Source of the DNA: Haemophilus sp.
GTDB taxonomy: Bacteria; Pseudomonadota; Gammaproteobacteria; Enterobacterales; Pasteurellaceae
Direction of reading: 5' to 3'
NCBI GenBank assembly: GCA_019423025.1
Contig: JAHZCD010000003.1
Location: forward strand, 62,001-126,000
DNA: 64,000 nucleotides
The notes under the pieces are model-generated. The model was given only the letters and a program-made list of their open reading frames with translations, searched no databases and was not told the DNA's origin. The first letter of the stretch is position 1; the number at the start of each line of letters is the position of its first letter. The position numbers and the translations under genes are program-made. Positions 25,774 to 34,476 of the stretch are shown piece after piece.

Positions 25774-26988
25774 ATGAGATCTTTTCCTAAATCAGACAAA
25801 TTAGAACACGTTTGCTACGATATTCGTGGACCGGTTCACAAAGAAGCTTTACGCCTAGAAGAAGAAGGCAACAAAATCTTAAAACTTAATATCGGCAACC
25901 CTGCCCCATTTGGTTTTGAAGCGCCTGATGAAATTTTAGTTGATGTTATCCGCAACCTACCCTCTGCACAAGGTTATTGTGATTCCAAAGGGTTATATTC
26001 GGCACGTAAAGCTATCGTGCAATACTATCAATCTAAAGGTATTCATGATGCGACAGTAAACGATGTATACATCGGGAATGGTGTATCTGAATTAATTACC
26101 ATGTCCATGCAAGCTCTTCTCAATGATGGTGATGAAGTCTTAGTTCCAATGCCAGACTATCCATTATGGACAGCGGCTGTGACATTAGCGGGCGGAAATG
26201 CAGTACATTATTTATGTGATGAAGAAGCGGGTTGGTTCCCTGCTATTGATGATATTCGCGCGAAAGTCAATGCCAAAACCAAAGCTATCGTCGTGATCAA
26301 CCCGAACAACCCGACAGGTGCGGTTTATAGCAAAGAGTTACTCGAAGAAATTATCCAAGTTGCACGTGAAAATAATCTGATTATTTTTGCTGATGAAATT
26401 TATGACAAAATTCTCTACGATGGTGCTATCCACCATCATATTGCTGCCCTTGCACCAGATGTATTAACCATTACATTCAATGGCTTATCAAAAGCGTATC
26501 GTGTTGCGGGCTTCCGTCAAGGTTGGATGATTTTAAATGGGCCAAAACAACATGCTAAAGGCTATATTGAAGGCTTGGATATGCTGGCGTCTATGCGTTT
26601 ATGCGCAAATGTACCAATGCAACACGCCATTCAAACCGCATTAGGTGGCTATCAAAGTATTAATGAATTTGTTCAACCGGGTGGTCGTTTACTGGAACAA
26701 CGCAATAAAGCCTATGATTTAATTACTCAAATCCCAGGCATTAGTTGCGTAAAACCAATGGGGGCAATGTATATGTTCCCGAAACTCGACATCCAAAAAT
26801 TCAACATTCATAGTGATGAAAAATTTGTGCTCGATTTATTACGTAAAGAGAAAGTACTTCTCGTGCATGGTAAAGGCTTTAACTGGCACTCACCGGATCA
26901 CTTCCGTGTGGTGACACTTCCTTATACCGGTCAATTAGAAGAAGCCATTGGCAAATTGGCACGTTTCTTAGAGACTTATCGTCAATAA
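25774..26988 (+). CDS. alaA: Alanine transaminase AlaA
   Basis: A 404-residue class I PLP aminotransferase. KLEHVCYDIRGPVHKEALRL at the start and NPNNPTGAVYSKELL, FADEIYDKILYD and the PLP-lysine motif FNGLSKAYRVAGFRQGW match E. coli AlaA closely. It makes alanine from pyruvate and glutamate. The ATG at 25774 is favoured over the in-frame ATG at 25765, since AGGA at 25762-25765 is 8 bases before it. It is transcribed divergently from menF and ends at a perfect bidirectional terminator. Confidence 0.95.
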   Translation: MRSFPKSDKLEHVCYDIRGPVHKEALRLEEEGNKILKLNIGNPAPFGFEAPDEILVDVIRNLPSAQGYCDSKGLYSARKAIVQYYQSKGIHDATVNDVYIGNGVSELITMSMQALLNDGDEVLVPMPDYPLWTAAVTLAGGNAVHYLCDEEAGWFPAIDDIRAKVNAKTKAIVVINPNNPTGAVYSKELLEEIIQVARENNLIIFADEIYDKILYDGAIHHHIAALAPDVLTITFNGLSKAYRVAGFRQGWMILNGPKQHAKGYIEGLDMLASMRLCANVPMQHAIQTALGGYQSINEFVQPGGRLLEQRNKAYDLITQIPGISCVKPMGAMYMFPKLDIQKFNIHSDEKFVLDLLRKEKVLLVHGKGFNWHSPDHFRVVTLPYTGQLEEAIGKLARFLETYRQ

Positions 26989-26990
26989 TA

Positions 26991-27023
26991 AAAAAGAGCG
27001 GTTAATTAACCGCTCTTTTTTTA
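26991..27023. terminator. Bidirectional terminator between alaA and the cdsA-like gene
   Basis: A 30-bp perfect palindrome at 26991-27020 (half AAAAAGAGCGGTTAA) followed by more T residues. Both convergent genes end within 20 bases of it. Confidence 0.92.
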
Positions 27024-27038
27024 TTTCATGATTTATAA

Positions 27039-27974
27039 CTATGCCCAGAAATAGCGCACCACATGGAAGAAAATTGGTGCGGAGAAACACAGTGAATCCA
27101 TACGGTCTAAAATACCACCATGGCCACTGATCATATTCCCCCAGTCTTTCACGCCCATACTGCGTTTCATTGCTGACATCACGAGCCCCCCTAAGAATCC
27201 CATTAAGCAAATTAACAGACTCATTAAAAAAGCTTGCCATGCATTAAATGGTGTCAGCCAATGAAGCAACATACCTAATAAACTTGCGCTTAATACCCCA
27301 CCAACAAAACCTTCTACCGTTTTAGATGGCGATAAAGTTGGTGCAATTTTATGCTTACCAAAAAGTTTACCCCAAACGTATTGCAACACATCACTTGACT
27401 GTACCACCAAGATTAAGAAGATCATTAATAAAAGATTTTTTCCTTCATAACCCGAGATATCAAGGGTCAATAAAGCGGGAATATGTGAAATACAGAATAC
27501 ACTAATCATCAATGCCCACTGAATTTTCGTTGAACGATCTAAGAAATGCGCCGGATCGCCGAGTAATGCCGACAGAATAGGTAAAAATAAGAAGCCATAT
27601 ACGGGAATGAAAATTGTGAACATGCTAAACCAATCAATGGCGACTAAAAAATATTGCAATGGTAAGATCACATAAAAACAAGCGGCTAGCGCAAGATGAT
27701 CGCCTCGACGAATATTCAATAGAGAAAGAAACTCACGCAATCCCATAAATGAAATAATCAAAAATAGCCCAATCACGCCATAAAAGCCTAATAAGCTCGC
27801 AATAAAGATAATCCCAATCATCACCCACCAAGCATTGATGCGTGCATTCAGGTTATCAATAACGCTATTCGGTGTATCTACACCCGATCTGCGTTTTAAA
27901 ATATATCCCACTGAGGAAGCAAAAATTAAGGCGATAAATAAACCACCGAAGAGTTGCCATATTTCTGTCATCAT
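27039..27974 (-). CDS. CdsA-like phosphatidate cytidylyltransferase (YnbB-like)
   Basis: A 311-residue membrane protein with about eight hydrophobic segments. The CdsA signature is near the C-terminus: MSAMKRSMGVKDWGNMI followed by GHGGILDRMDS; it also has SPSKTVEGFVGG. It would make CDP-diacylglycerol from phosphatidic acid and CTP. It is longer than YnbB-type and housekeeping CdsA proteins usually look at the N-terminus, and it is not in the usual ispU-cdsA-rseP context, so it is probably a second cytidylyltransferase. It sits 6 bases downstream of the PlsC-like gene in a three-gene phospholipid cassette. Confidence 0.88.
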   Translation of the reverse strand: MMTEIWQLFGGLFIALIFASSVGYILKRRSGVDTPNSVIDNLNARINAWWVMIGIIFIASLLGFYGVIGLFLIISFMGLREFLSLLNIRRGDHLALAACFYVILPLQYFLVAIDWFSMFTIFIPVYGFLFLPILSALLGDPAHFLDRSTKIQWALMISVFCISHIPALLTLDISGYEGKNLLLMIFLILVVQSSDVLQYVWGKLFGKHKIAPTLSPSKTVEGFVGGVLSASLLGMLLHWLTPFNAWQAFLMSLLICLMGFLGGLVMSAMKRSMGVKDWGNMISGHGGILDRMDSLCFSAPIFFHVVRYFWA

Positions 27975-27980
27975 TTGCTC

Positions 27981-28613
27981 CTAAGATTTGCCTTTTTCAC
28001 TGACGTTTAAACTTAATAATGCCGATTGAGCACGTGTCAGAAACACCTCTTTAGTTTCATCTGTCCCTATCTTTAATGGCTCGCCCACATAAAGATCACA
28101 TAACAATGGTATCGGTAAAATAAAGCCTTTTGGTAAAACATTATTCATATTACTAATCCAAACAGGCACAAATTCACAATCAGGATTTTCTTTTGCTAAA
28201 TAAAACAATCCGCTTTTAAATGGTTGAAGCGGCAAATCATCATCCATCTTGCGAGTTCCTTCAGGGAAAATAATCAGGGAGTTATTGACTAATGCTTCAC
28301 TCATTTGTCGTATGGCAGCTTTTGGATCTTGGCTATTACGTTCAATCAGTAACATATTGAACACTTTATAGGCTAAAAAGCGACGAATTGCGCCTTTCGT
28401 CCAATAATCTTTGCCTGCAACAGGACGAGTTTGTTTTCTCACTTCATAAGGCAATGAAATCCAAAGTAAGATAAAATCTCCATGACTATTATGATTGGCA
28501 AAATAGACACGATGCCCTTCTGAAGATTGTTCTGCAATTGCGGGTTGAGGTCGAACGCCTGTAATAAAAGAAGCAAAACTACACAATAAAAAATCGATTA
28601 ATCTCGCAAACAT
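27981..28613 (-). CDS. PlsC-like lysophospholipid acyltransferase
   Basis: A short 210-residue acyltransferase. The catalytic HX4D motif is NHNSHGD near residue 40, and the substrate-binding motif is FPEGTRK near residue 118; GLFYLAKE and FVPVWISN fit the rest of the family fold. A hydrophobic N-terminal segment (residues 5-20) may anchor it. It would transfer an acyl chain to a lysophosphatidic acid or similar acceptor. It starts 11 bases after the CDP-alcohol phosphotransferase gene stop and ends 6 bases before the cdsA-like gene, so the three are one operon. Confidence 0.88.
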   Translation of the reverse strand: MFARLIDFLLCSFASFITGVRPQPAIAEQSSEGHRVYFANHNSHGDFILLWISLPYEVRKQTRPVAGKDYWTKGAIRRFLAYKVFNMLLIERNSQDPKAAIRQMSEALVNNSLIIFPEGTRKMDDDLPLQPFKSGLFYLAKENPDCEFVPVWISNMNNVLPKGFILPIPLLCDLYVGEPLKIGTDETKEVFLTRAQSALLSLNVSEKGKS

Positions 28614-28624
28614 ATTTGCTCCTA

Positions 28625-29230
28625 TTATTCCGTCACTTCGGCTAAACCATTTTTTACTCGCTTAATACAAGTCACAATAAGCAAGATAATGACGATATTG
28701 GCTACCCACCAGAAAAATGAATGCAAGCTACCATTCACCCCATAGAGTAAACCGAGTACACCAAATACGAACGCACGATCACTTTTACCCATTGGGCCAT
28801 CATAACGACGCGTTTTGCCTTGAACTTGCCCTAAAATGCCACATAACTCACTCAACGCGGCAAGCCAAATAATACTTGAGATTTGAATACCATCAAAAGG
28901 CGCGACAAAAGCAAAAGGAAGGTAAAGTGCTGCATCAGAGACGACATCAGTAATTTCATTAAGATACCCCCCTAATCGACTTTTTTGATTAAATTCACGT
29001 GCTAGCATGCCATCAATGGCATTCAACGCCATACGCAAAAACAACCAAATAGGGATAAGGAAGAAAAGAGAAGAAAATGTCGGAAATAGTGCGAGAATCA
29101 CACCGAGTAAAATAGAAAGTAAGCAGGCAATTAGCGTAACTTGATTTGCCGTTACGCCTTTTGCCGCTAATTGCCTAACTAAAGGCCGAAGTAAATTCTG
29201 AAATTTGGGTTTTAAGGCATAGATACTCAT
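28625..29230 (-). CDS. CDP-alcohol phosphatidyltransferase family protein (YnbA-like)
   Basis: A 201-residue membrane protein with about five to six helices. The CDP-alcohol motif region reads LNAIDGMLAREFNQKSRLG, then GYLNEITDVVSD. Compared with the usual DxxDGxxAR-x8-GxxxDxxxD, the first and third aspartates are asparagines here, while DG, AR, G and the final D are kept. I recall similar substitutions in E. coli YnbA, so this may be a subfamily trait and not decay. Its alcohol substrate is unknown. It is the first gene of a cassette with a PlsC-like and a CdsA-like enzyme. An AAGGAGATGG ribosome binding site precedes the ATG. Confidence 0.85.
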   Translation of the reverse strand: MSIYALKPKFQNLLRPLVRQLAAKGVTANQVTLIACLLSILLGVILALFPTFSSLFFLIPIWLFLRMALNAIDGMLAREFNQKSRLGGYLNEITDVVSDAALYLPFAFVAPFDGIQISSIIWLAALSELCGILGQVQGKTRRYDGPMGKSDRAFVFGVLGLLYGVNGSLHSFFWWVANIVIILLIVTCIKRVKNGLAEVTE

Positions 29231-29308
29231 CTACCATCTCCTTGTTTTTATTAAAAAACATAAATATGTTTCTAATAATAGGACGGTATAGAGTATTACT
29301 CAAGTTTT

Positions 29309-30223
29309 TTATTCATCCATATAACCTAAACTTCTTAAGGCACGTTCATCATCCGCCCAACCGGACTTCACTTTTACCCAAAGTTCAAGGTGTACTTTAT
29401 TATCAAATAAGCGTTCCATGTCAGCGCGCGCTTCCATACCAATGGTTTTAATTTTTTGCCCTTGAGCACCGATCACCATTTTCTTTTGGCCTTCGCGTTC
29501 AACTAAAATCAAGCCATTGATTTCATAAGTACCACGCTCATTTACTTTAAATTGTTCAATTTCAACCGTTACCGAATAAGGTAGCTCTTCCCCTGTGAAA
29601 CGCATTAATTTTTCACGAATAATTTCTGACGCCATAAAACGCTGTGAACGATCCGTTACATAATCTTCAGGGAAGTGATGAACGCCTTTACGTAATGATT
29701 GGCGAACAATTTTCTCTAATTGATGGACATTATTACCACGTTGTGCAGAAATCGGCACAATGTGAGCAAAATTAAACTTACTGCCTAAATCTGTAATAAA
29801 TGGCAATAAATCATCTTTATTCTTAATATTATCAACTTTGTTGATGGCGAGTACGACAGGTGCTTTCGCATTACGTAATTTGTTTAACACCATTTCATCA
29901 TCGGCATTCCAATGTGTACCATCCACGACGAAAATAATGAGATCTACATCCCCGATTGCCGAGCTTGCTGCACGGTTCATTAAACGGTTAATCGCGCGTT
30001 TTTCTTCGATATGAAGCCCCGGCGTATCTACGTAAATTTCTTGGTAGATACCTTCCGTTTTAATTCCCACAATACGATGACGTGTAGTTTGCGCCTTGCG
30101 AGATGTAATCGAGATTTTTTGCCCCAAAATTTTATTTAACAGGGTAGATTTCCCTACATTTGGGCGACCTACTATAGCGATAAAGCCACAATAGGTCTCT
30201 TGTTCTTGATTTAATTCGGTCAT
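29309..30223 (-). CDS. era: GTPase Era
   Basis: A 304-residue protein with G1 GRPNVGKST, G3 DTPG, G4 NKVD and a C-terminal KH domain (EGQKKMVIGAQGQKIKTIG). It binds 16S rRNA and helps 30S assembly. Its start overlaps the rnc stop by 4 bases, the conserved rnc-era arrangement downstream of lepB. Confidence 0.97.
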   Translation of the reverse strand: MTELNQEQETYCGFIAIVGRPNVGKSTLLNKILGQKISITSRKAQTTRHRIVGIKTEGIYQEIYVDTPGLHIEEKRAINRLMNRAASSAIGDVDLIIFVVDGTHWNADDEMVLNKLRNAKAPVVLAINKVDNIKNKDDLLPFITDLGSKFNFAHIVPISAQRGNNVHQLEKIVRQSLRKGVHHFPEDYVTDRSQRFMASEIIREKLMRFTGEELPYSVTVEIEQFKVNERGTYEINGLILVEREGQKKMVIGAQGQKIKTIGMEARADMERLFDNKVHLELWVKVKSGWADDERALRSLGYMDE

Positions 30224-30903
30224 TTAATTTCCAATGTTTTTAAGATTTGTTCTGCGGCCGCTTGTTCTGCTTTACGGCGGCTAGAACCTTTCGCAATAAA
30301 AGTGCGGTCAATATTGGGTACATTTTTTACTGTACATTCTACGGTGAAGGTTTGGCAATGGGCTTCGCCTTCAATTTTTATTACTTCATAGGTTGGTAAG
30401 GCAAAATGCTTACCTTGTAAATACTCTTGCAAGCGCGTTTTGGCATCTTTTTGGTTATCACCCGGTTTAATTTCGGCGAGTAACGTTTTATACCAGCTAC
30501 GCACAATATCTGCTGCTTTATCAAAGCTTGAATCTAATGCCATTGCGCCAATTACTGCTTCAACACAATCCGCCAAAATAGATTCACGACGAAAGCCACC
30601 ACTTTTCAATTCACCAGAACCTAAGGACATATAATCCCCAAGCTCAAAATTTCGTGCAATCATCGCCAGGGTTGGCTCACGAACTAATGTGGCACGCATT
30701 CTGCTAAGTTCACCTTCATTACAACGAGGGAATTGATGATAAAGCGCATCTGCGATGACATAATTGAGAATTGAATCACCTAGAAATTCTAGGCGTTCAT
30801 TATGTTGAGTAGAGGCACTGCGGTGTGTCAGTGCCAATTTTAAATTTTTTAGATCGGAAAATTGATAACCAATTTTTCGTTCTAGTCGATCTAAATGATT
30901 CAT
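30220..30903 (-). CDS. rnc: Ribonuclease III
   Basis: A 227-residue RNase III. The catalytic signature is ERLEFLGDSILNYVIAD; DCVEAVIGAMALD provides the other acidic residues; the C-terminal dsRNA-binding domain runs from about residue 155 and ends KAEQAAAEQILKTL. It processes rRNA and double-stranded RNA. It starts one base after lepB ends and overlaps era. An uptake sequence lies at 30300-30308 in the dsRNA-binding domain. Confidence 0.97.
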   Translation of the reverse strand: MNHLDRLERKIGYQFSDLKNLKLALTHRSASTQHNERLEFLGDSILNYVIADALYHQFPRCNEGELSRMRATLVREPTLAMIARNFELGDYMSLGSGELKSGGFRRESILADCVEAVIGAMALDSSFDKAADIVRSWYKTLLAEIKPGDNQKDAKTRLQEYLQGKHFALPTYEVIKIEGEAHCQTFTVECTVKNVPNIDRTFIAKGSSRRKAEQAAAEQILKTLEIK

Positions 30904-30904
30904 A

Positions 30905-31954
30905 TTAATTAATTTTTGTAAAGAAACGGTCTAAACGGAAGCCTGTTGGCCACTCATTTGGTTCTTTTTCTAAACTCATCCAAATATAAGTGGCTTTACC
31001 CACGATATTTTTTTCAGGTACAAATCCCCAAAAACGGCTGTCATCACTATGATCACGGTTATCCCCCATCACAAAATATTGCCCTTCAGGCACAATCCAT
31101 TCTGCAGTAGGTAAACCTTCTTGTGGATAGAATTCAATCCCCGAATAACGACGCATTGGCTCCACTAAAATACTGTGTGTCACGTCACCGATTTCCAAAT
31201 ATTCCACTTGCGTTGGGAATGCTGGATTTGTGGGTTCTTGTTTATATTCAAACGCTTTAGTTTGGCAATCTACTTCGCAAGGTTTGCCATCTTTGCCATA
31301 AACCAGTGTTAAAGCACTTTTTTCAACATCAAGGATAATGCGGTCACCGCCTTTCCCTATAATACGTTTAATGTAATCTACACCAGACATATTGTTTTTA
31401 GATGTTAACGCAAGATTTTCAGCATAAGCCGCTCGTGTTGCCCCTAAACTTGTACGAAGTAACGCTTGCTCCGGTGCTTTAAACACAATTACATCACCAC
31501 GTTCTGGTTTCTTACCTTCAATAATCGTATTTTGGAAAATGGGGTCTTTAATACCATAAGTATATTTATTAACAACGAGAAAATCCCCTACGCGCAACGT
31601 CGCTTCCATTGATCCTGATGGAATCTGAAACGGCTCAAAAATAAATGAACGTACAAAAAACACCACGGATAACACGGGGAAAAGCGAAGAAATAAATTCT
31701 GAACCTTCTGAAATAGGCTCAATTTTCGCTTTTTCTTCATCCGTTAATGCTTTGCCTGAGCGTTGTTCTGCGCGTGCGATTTGACGACGACGTCTCGGCA
31801 TCACAGCAAAGCGGTGATAGCACCATAAAATGCCGGAAAGTGCGGTCAAAATCAGCAACAAAATACTGAATGTGTTAGGTAGTTGGAAATAATCTAACGC
31901 TTTCCAACCGGCAAAGCCTACGGCTAACAACAGAATAAAAAATACATTCGACAT
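30905..31954 (-). CDS. lepB: Signal peptidase I
   Basis: A 349-residue membrane protease. Two N-terminal hydrophobic segments (about residues 1-20 and 28-46) are followed by the catalytic serine in PSGSMEATLRVGD, the general-base lysine in YIKRIIGKGGDR, and the conserved box MGDNRDHSDDSRFWG. It cleaves Sec and Tat signal peptides on the outer face of the inner membrane. It starts 12 bases after lepA ends. An uptake sequence lies at 31838-31846. Confidence 0.96.
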   Translation of the reverse strand: MSNVFFILLLAVGFAGWKALDYFQLPNTFSILLLILTALSGILWCYHRFAVMPRRRRQIARAEQRSGKALTDEEKAKIEPISEGSEFISSLFPVLSVVFFVRSFIFEPFQIPSGSMEATLRVGDFLVVNKYTYGIKDPIFQNTIIEGKKPERGDVIVFKAPEQALLRTSLGATRAAYAENLALTSKNNMSGVDYIKRIIGKGGDRIILDVEKSALTLVYGKDGKPCEVDCQTKAFEYKQEPTNPAFPTQVEYLEIGDVTHSILVEPMRRYSGIEFYPQEGLPTAEWIVPEGQYFVMGDNRDHSDDSRFWGFVPEKNIVGKATYIWMSLEKEPNEWPTGFRLDRFFTKIN

Positions 31955-31966
31955 TGCTCTACTTTC

Positions 31967-33763
31967 CTATTTATCTTTACCTACATGTAAGATCGCTAAA
32001 AACGCTTCTTGCGGCACTTCCACGTTACCTAAAGATTTCATTCGTTTTTTACCTTCTTTCTGTTTCTGTAAGAGTTTTTTCTTACGGCTCACGTCACCAC
32101 CATAACATTTTGCTAATACGTTTTTACGCAATTGTTTTACCGTTGAACGCGCAATAATATGGTTACCAATCGCGGCTTGAATCGCGATATCAAATTGTTG
32201 ACGTGGAATCAGTTCACGCATTTTTTCAACTAATTCACGACCACGATAAGGGGCATTATCCTTATGAACAATTAATGCTAACGCATCAACACGATCACCG
32301 TTGATCATAATATCCACGCGCACCATGTCCGCTGCTTGGAAACGTTTGAAACCATAATCCAAAGACGCATAACCACGCGATGTTGATTTCAAGCGATCGA
32401 AGAAATCTAATACAACTTCGCCCATTGGGATTTCATAAGTTAACGCAATTTGGTTACCGTGATATACCATATTAGTTTGTACGCCACGTTTTTCCACACA
32501 AAGGGTAATCACGTTACCTAAGAATTCCTGTGGCACGAGCATATTACACTCTGCAATTGGCTCACGAATTTCCGCAATATTATTTAATGGTGGCAGTTTT
32601 GATGGACTATCCACATAAACCACTTCACCATTGGTCATTTCAACTTCATAAATTACAGTTGGTGCTGTGGTAATCAAATCAAGATCATATTCACGTTCTA
32701 AACGCTCTTGAATGATCTCCATGTGTAAAAGCCCCAAGAAGCCACAACGGAAACCAAAACCTAAAGCCGTTGAGTTTTCTGGCTCATAGAACAGCGATGC
32801 ATCGTTTAAGCTTAATTTACCTAACGCATCACGGAAAGCCTCATAATCGTCAGAGCTAACTGGGAATAAACCAGCATAAACCTGTGGTTTTACTTTCTTA
32901 AAACCTGGCAATACATGGCTTGCTGGATTGTGTTGATGGGTTAAGGTATCTCCTACTGGTGCCCCTAAAATATCTTTAATCGCACAAACAACCCAACCTA
33001 CTTCGCCGGTATTTAATACAGTCGTATCCACTTGTTTTGGCGTGAAAATACCTAGACGATCGACGTTGTAAGCTTGCCCGGTGGACATTACTTTGATTTT
33101 GTCACCTTTACGCAACACACCATTCTTAATACGAACTAATGACACCACGCCTAAATAGTTATCGAACCAAGAGTCAATAATCAAGGCTTGTAACGGTGCA
33201 TCAGGATCACCTTCTGGTGCAGGAATTTTCGCAACAATTTCTTCTAATACATCTTCGATACCCACACCAGTTTTTGCCGAACAACGTACCGCTTCCATCG
33301 CATCAATACCGACGATGTCTTCAATTTCTTCTGCAACACGTTCAGGATCCGCTGCCGGTAAGTCGATTTTATTTAAAATCGGTACCACTTCTAAATCCAT
33401 TTCAATGGCGGTGTAGCAGTTTGCTAAGGTTTGTGCTTCTACGCCCTGTCCTGCATCCACAACCAACAATGCCCCTTCACAAGCTGCAAGAGAGCGTGAT
33501 ACTTCATAAGAGAAGTCCACGTGCCCTGGTGTATCGATAAAGTTTAATTGGTAAGTTTCACCGTCTTTGGCTTGATAATTTAAGGTTACACTTTGCGCTT
33601 TAATGGTAATGCCACGCTCACGCTCAAGATCCATGGAATCCAACACCTGCGCTTCCATTTCACGATCTGAAAGCCCCCCACAGGTCTGAATTAATCGGTC
33701 AGAAAGGGTCGATTTACCGTGGTCAATATGGGCAATAATAGAAAAGTTGCGAATATTCTTCAT
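31967..33763 (-). CDS. lepA: Elongation factor 4 (LepA)
   Basis: A 598-residue translational GTPase. The G domain has IAHIDHGKSTLSDRL, DTPGHVDF and NKIDLP, and the C-terminal LepA-specific domain includes CYGGDVSRKKKLLQKQKEGK. The start is the ATG at 33763 (MKNIRNFS), matching the family; an in-frame extension of nine codons has no support. It acts on stalled ribosomes and in initiation. It leads the lepA-lepB-rnc-era operon, as in E. coli. Confidence 0.97.
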   Translation of the reverse strand: MKNIRNFSIIAHIDHGKSTLSDRLIQTCGGLSDREMEAQVLDSMDLERERGITIKAQSVTLNYQAKDGETYQLNFIDTPGHVDFSYEVSRSLAACEGALLVVDAGQGVEAQTLANCYTAIEMDLEVVPILNKIDLPAADPERVAEEIEDIVGIDAMEAVRCSAKTGVGIEDVLEEIVAKIPAPEGDPDAPLQALIIDSWFDNYLGVVSLVRIKNGVLRKGDKIKVMSTGQAYNVDRLGIFTPKQVDTTVLNTGEVGWVVCAIKDILGAPVGDTLTHQHNPASHVLPGFKKVKPQVYAGLFPVSSDDYEAFRDALGKLSLNDASLFYEPENSTALGFGFRCGFLGLLHMEIIQERLEREYDLDLITTAPTVIYEVEMTNGEVVYVDSPSKLPPLNNIAEIREPIAECNMLVPQEFLGNVITLCVEKRGVQTNMVYHGNQIALTYEIPMGEVVLDFFDRLKSTSRGYASLDYGFKRFQAADMVRVDIMINGDRVDALALIVHKDNAPYRGRELVEKMRELIPRQQFDIAIQAAIGNHIIARSTVKQLRKNVLAKCYGGDVSRKKKLLQKQKEGKKRMKSLGNVEVPQEAFLAILHVGKDK

Positions 33764-33879
33764 AAATAGATTAGTTTTCTCAAAAATCATTAAATTTAAC
33801 TGGCGGATTGTACCTGAAAAGCGCAGAAATCGCTAGGGATGAAAGGATGTATATGGTGAGTTTTTTATTTAAAAATTAA

Positions 33880-33888
33880 TGCTATAAT
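33880..33888 (+). promoter_or_regulatory. Extended -10 promoter of the protein E-like lipoprotein gene
   Basis: TGC-TATAAT at 33880-33888 is a perfect extended -10 element; the -35 region is poor (T-rich). The predicted start near 33895 leaves a 37-base leader before the ATG at 33932. Confidence 0.65.
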
Positions 33889-33931
33889 CCCCAGTATGGC
33901 TCAATCAATACCAATATCCCTAGGGAATCCT

Positions 33932-34417
33932 ATGAAAAGATTTGTAACTATCACATTAATCAGCTTGTTTTGTATTGGTTGTTCACAACTAAAACTATTA
34001 CCAAATCAAGAACTACCGCAACAAGATAGATACTTAAAAGTCCTAAATGGTCAAGATCCTCTTTATCTAGATAAATCAAGCATCCGTGTTAATTCTGATA
34101 ACTCCAATGAGCTGTCGTACTATTTAATAACTAATATAAGCTCATCTGATCGAGCTCTAAAAGGCACGTCGATGAAAAAACTAACAACGGTAAATTGTGC
34201 AGATAAGACGGCTATACTCAGCGCAAACAATCAGTTTGAAGTATATACTCAGTTCTTTGCTCAAGGTGAAAAACTTTTTGACATCCCCGAAAAAGCACAA
34301 AAAATAGAAATGCAAAATACCACTCCTTTATCTCTCATATCAGCAAAAGTTTGCCAATATGCTGGAAAAAAATTTGGAGAAAAAGAAAATGCACTCATCA
34401 AAATGCAGAAAAATTAA
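33932..34417 (+). CDS. Lipoprotein of the surface-adhesin protein E family
   Basis: A 161-residue predicted lipoprotein: MKRFVTITLISLFCIGC with lipidation at C17. The lipobox is CIGC, with an unusual cysteine at -3. The mature part has YLKVLNGQDPLYLDKSSI, a cysteine in TVNCADKTA, the segment VYTQFFAQG and a second cysteine in AKVCQYAGKKFGE. This order and spacing match Haemophilus protein E (a small lipoprotein that binds laminin, vitronectin and plasminogen), but similarity is distant. The start follows AGGGAATCCT at 33922. It is an isolated gene between divergent lepA and a convergent lipoprotein gene. Ligand binding is inference. Confidence 0.72.
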   Translation: MKRFVTITLISLFCIGCSQLKLLPNQELPQQDRYLKVLNGQDPLYLDKSSIRVNSDNSNELSYYLITNISSSDRALKGTSMKKLTTVNCADKTAILSANNQFEVYTQFFAQGEKLFDIPEKAQKIEMQNTTPLSLISAKVCQYAGKKFGEKENALIKMQKN

Positions 34418-34447
34418 AAAAACAATAATAAACTAAATATTAATATG

Positions 34448-34474
34448 TAAAAGCCTCTTAATAAGAGGCTTTTA
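34448..34474. terminator. Bidirectional terminator between two convergent lipoprotein genes
   Basis: TAAAAGCCTCTTA at 34448-34460 pairs with TAAGAGGCTTTTA at 34462-34474. Both neighbouring genes end within 35 bases. Confidence 0.85.
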
Positions 34475-34476
34475 CA

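Noticed and set aside
28625..29230. YnbA-like gene as a pseudogene because of the two Asn substitutions
   Set aside because: The frame is intact, the rest of the motif is kept, the operon is tight, and I recall the same changes in E. coli YnbA.
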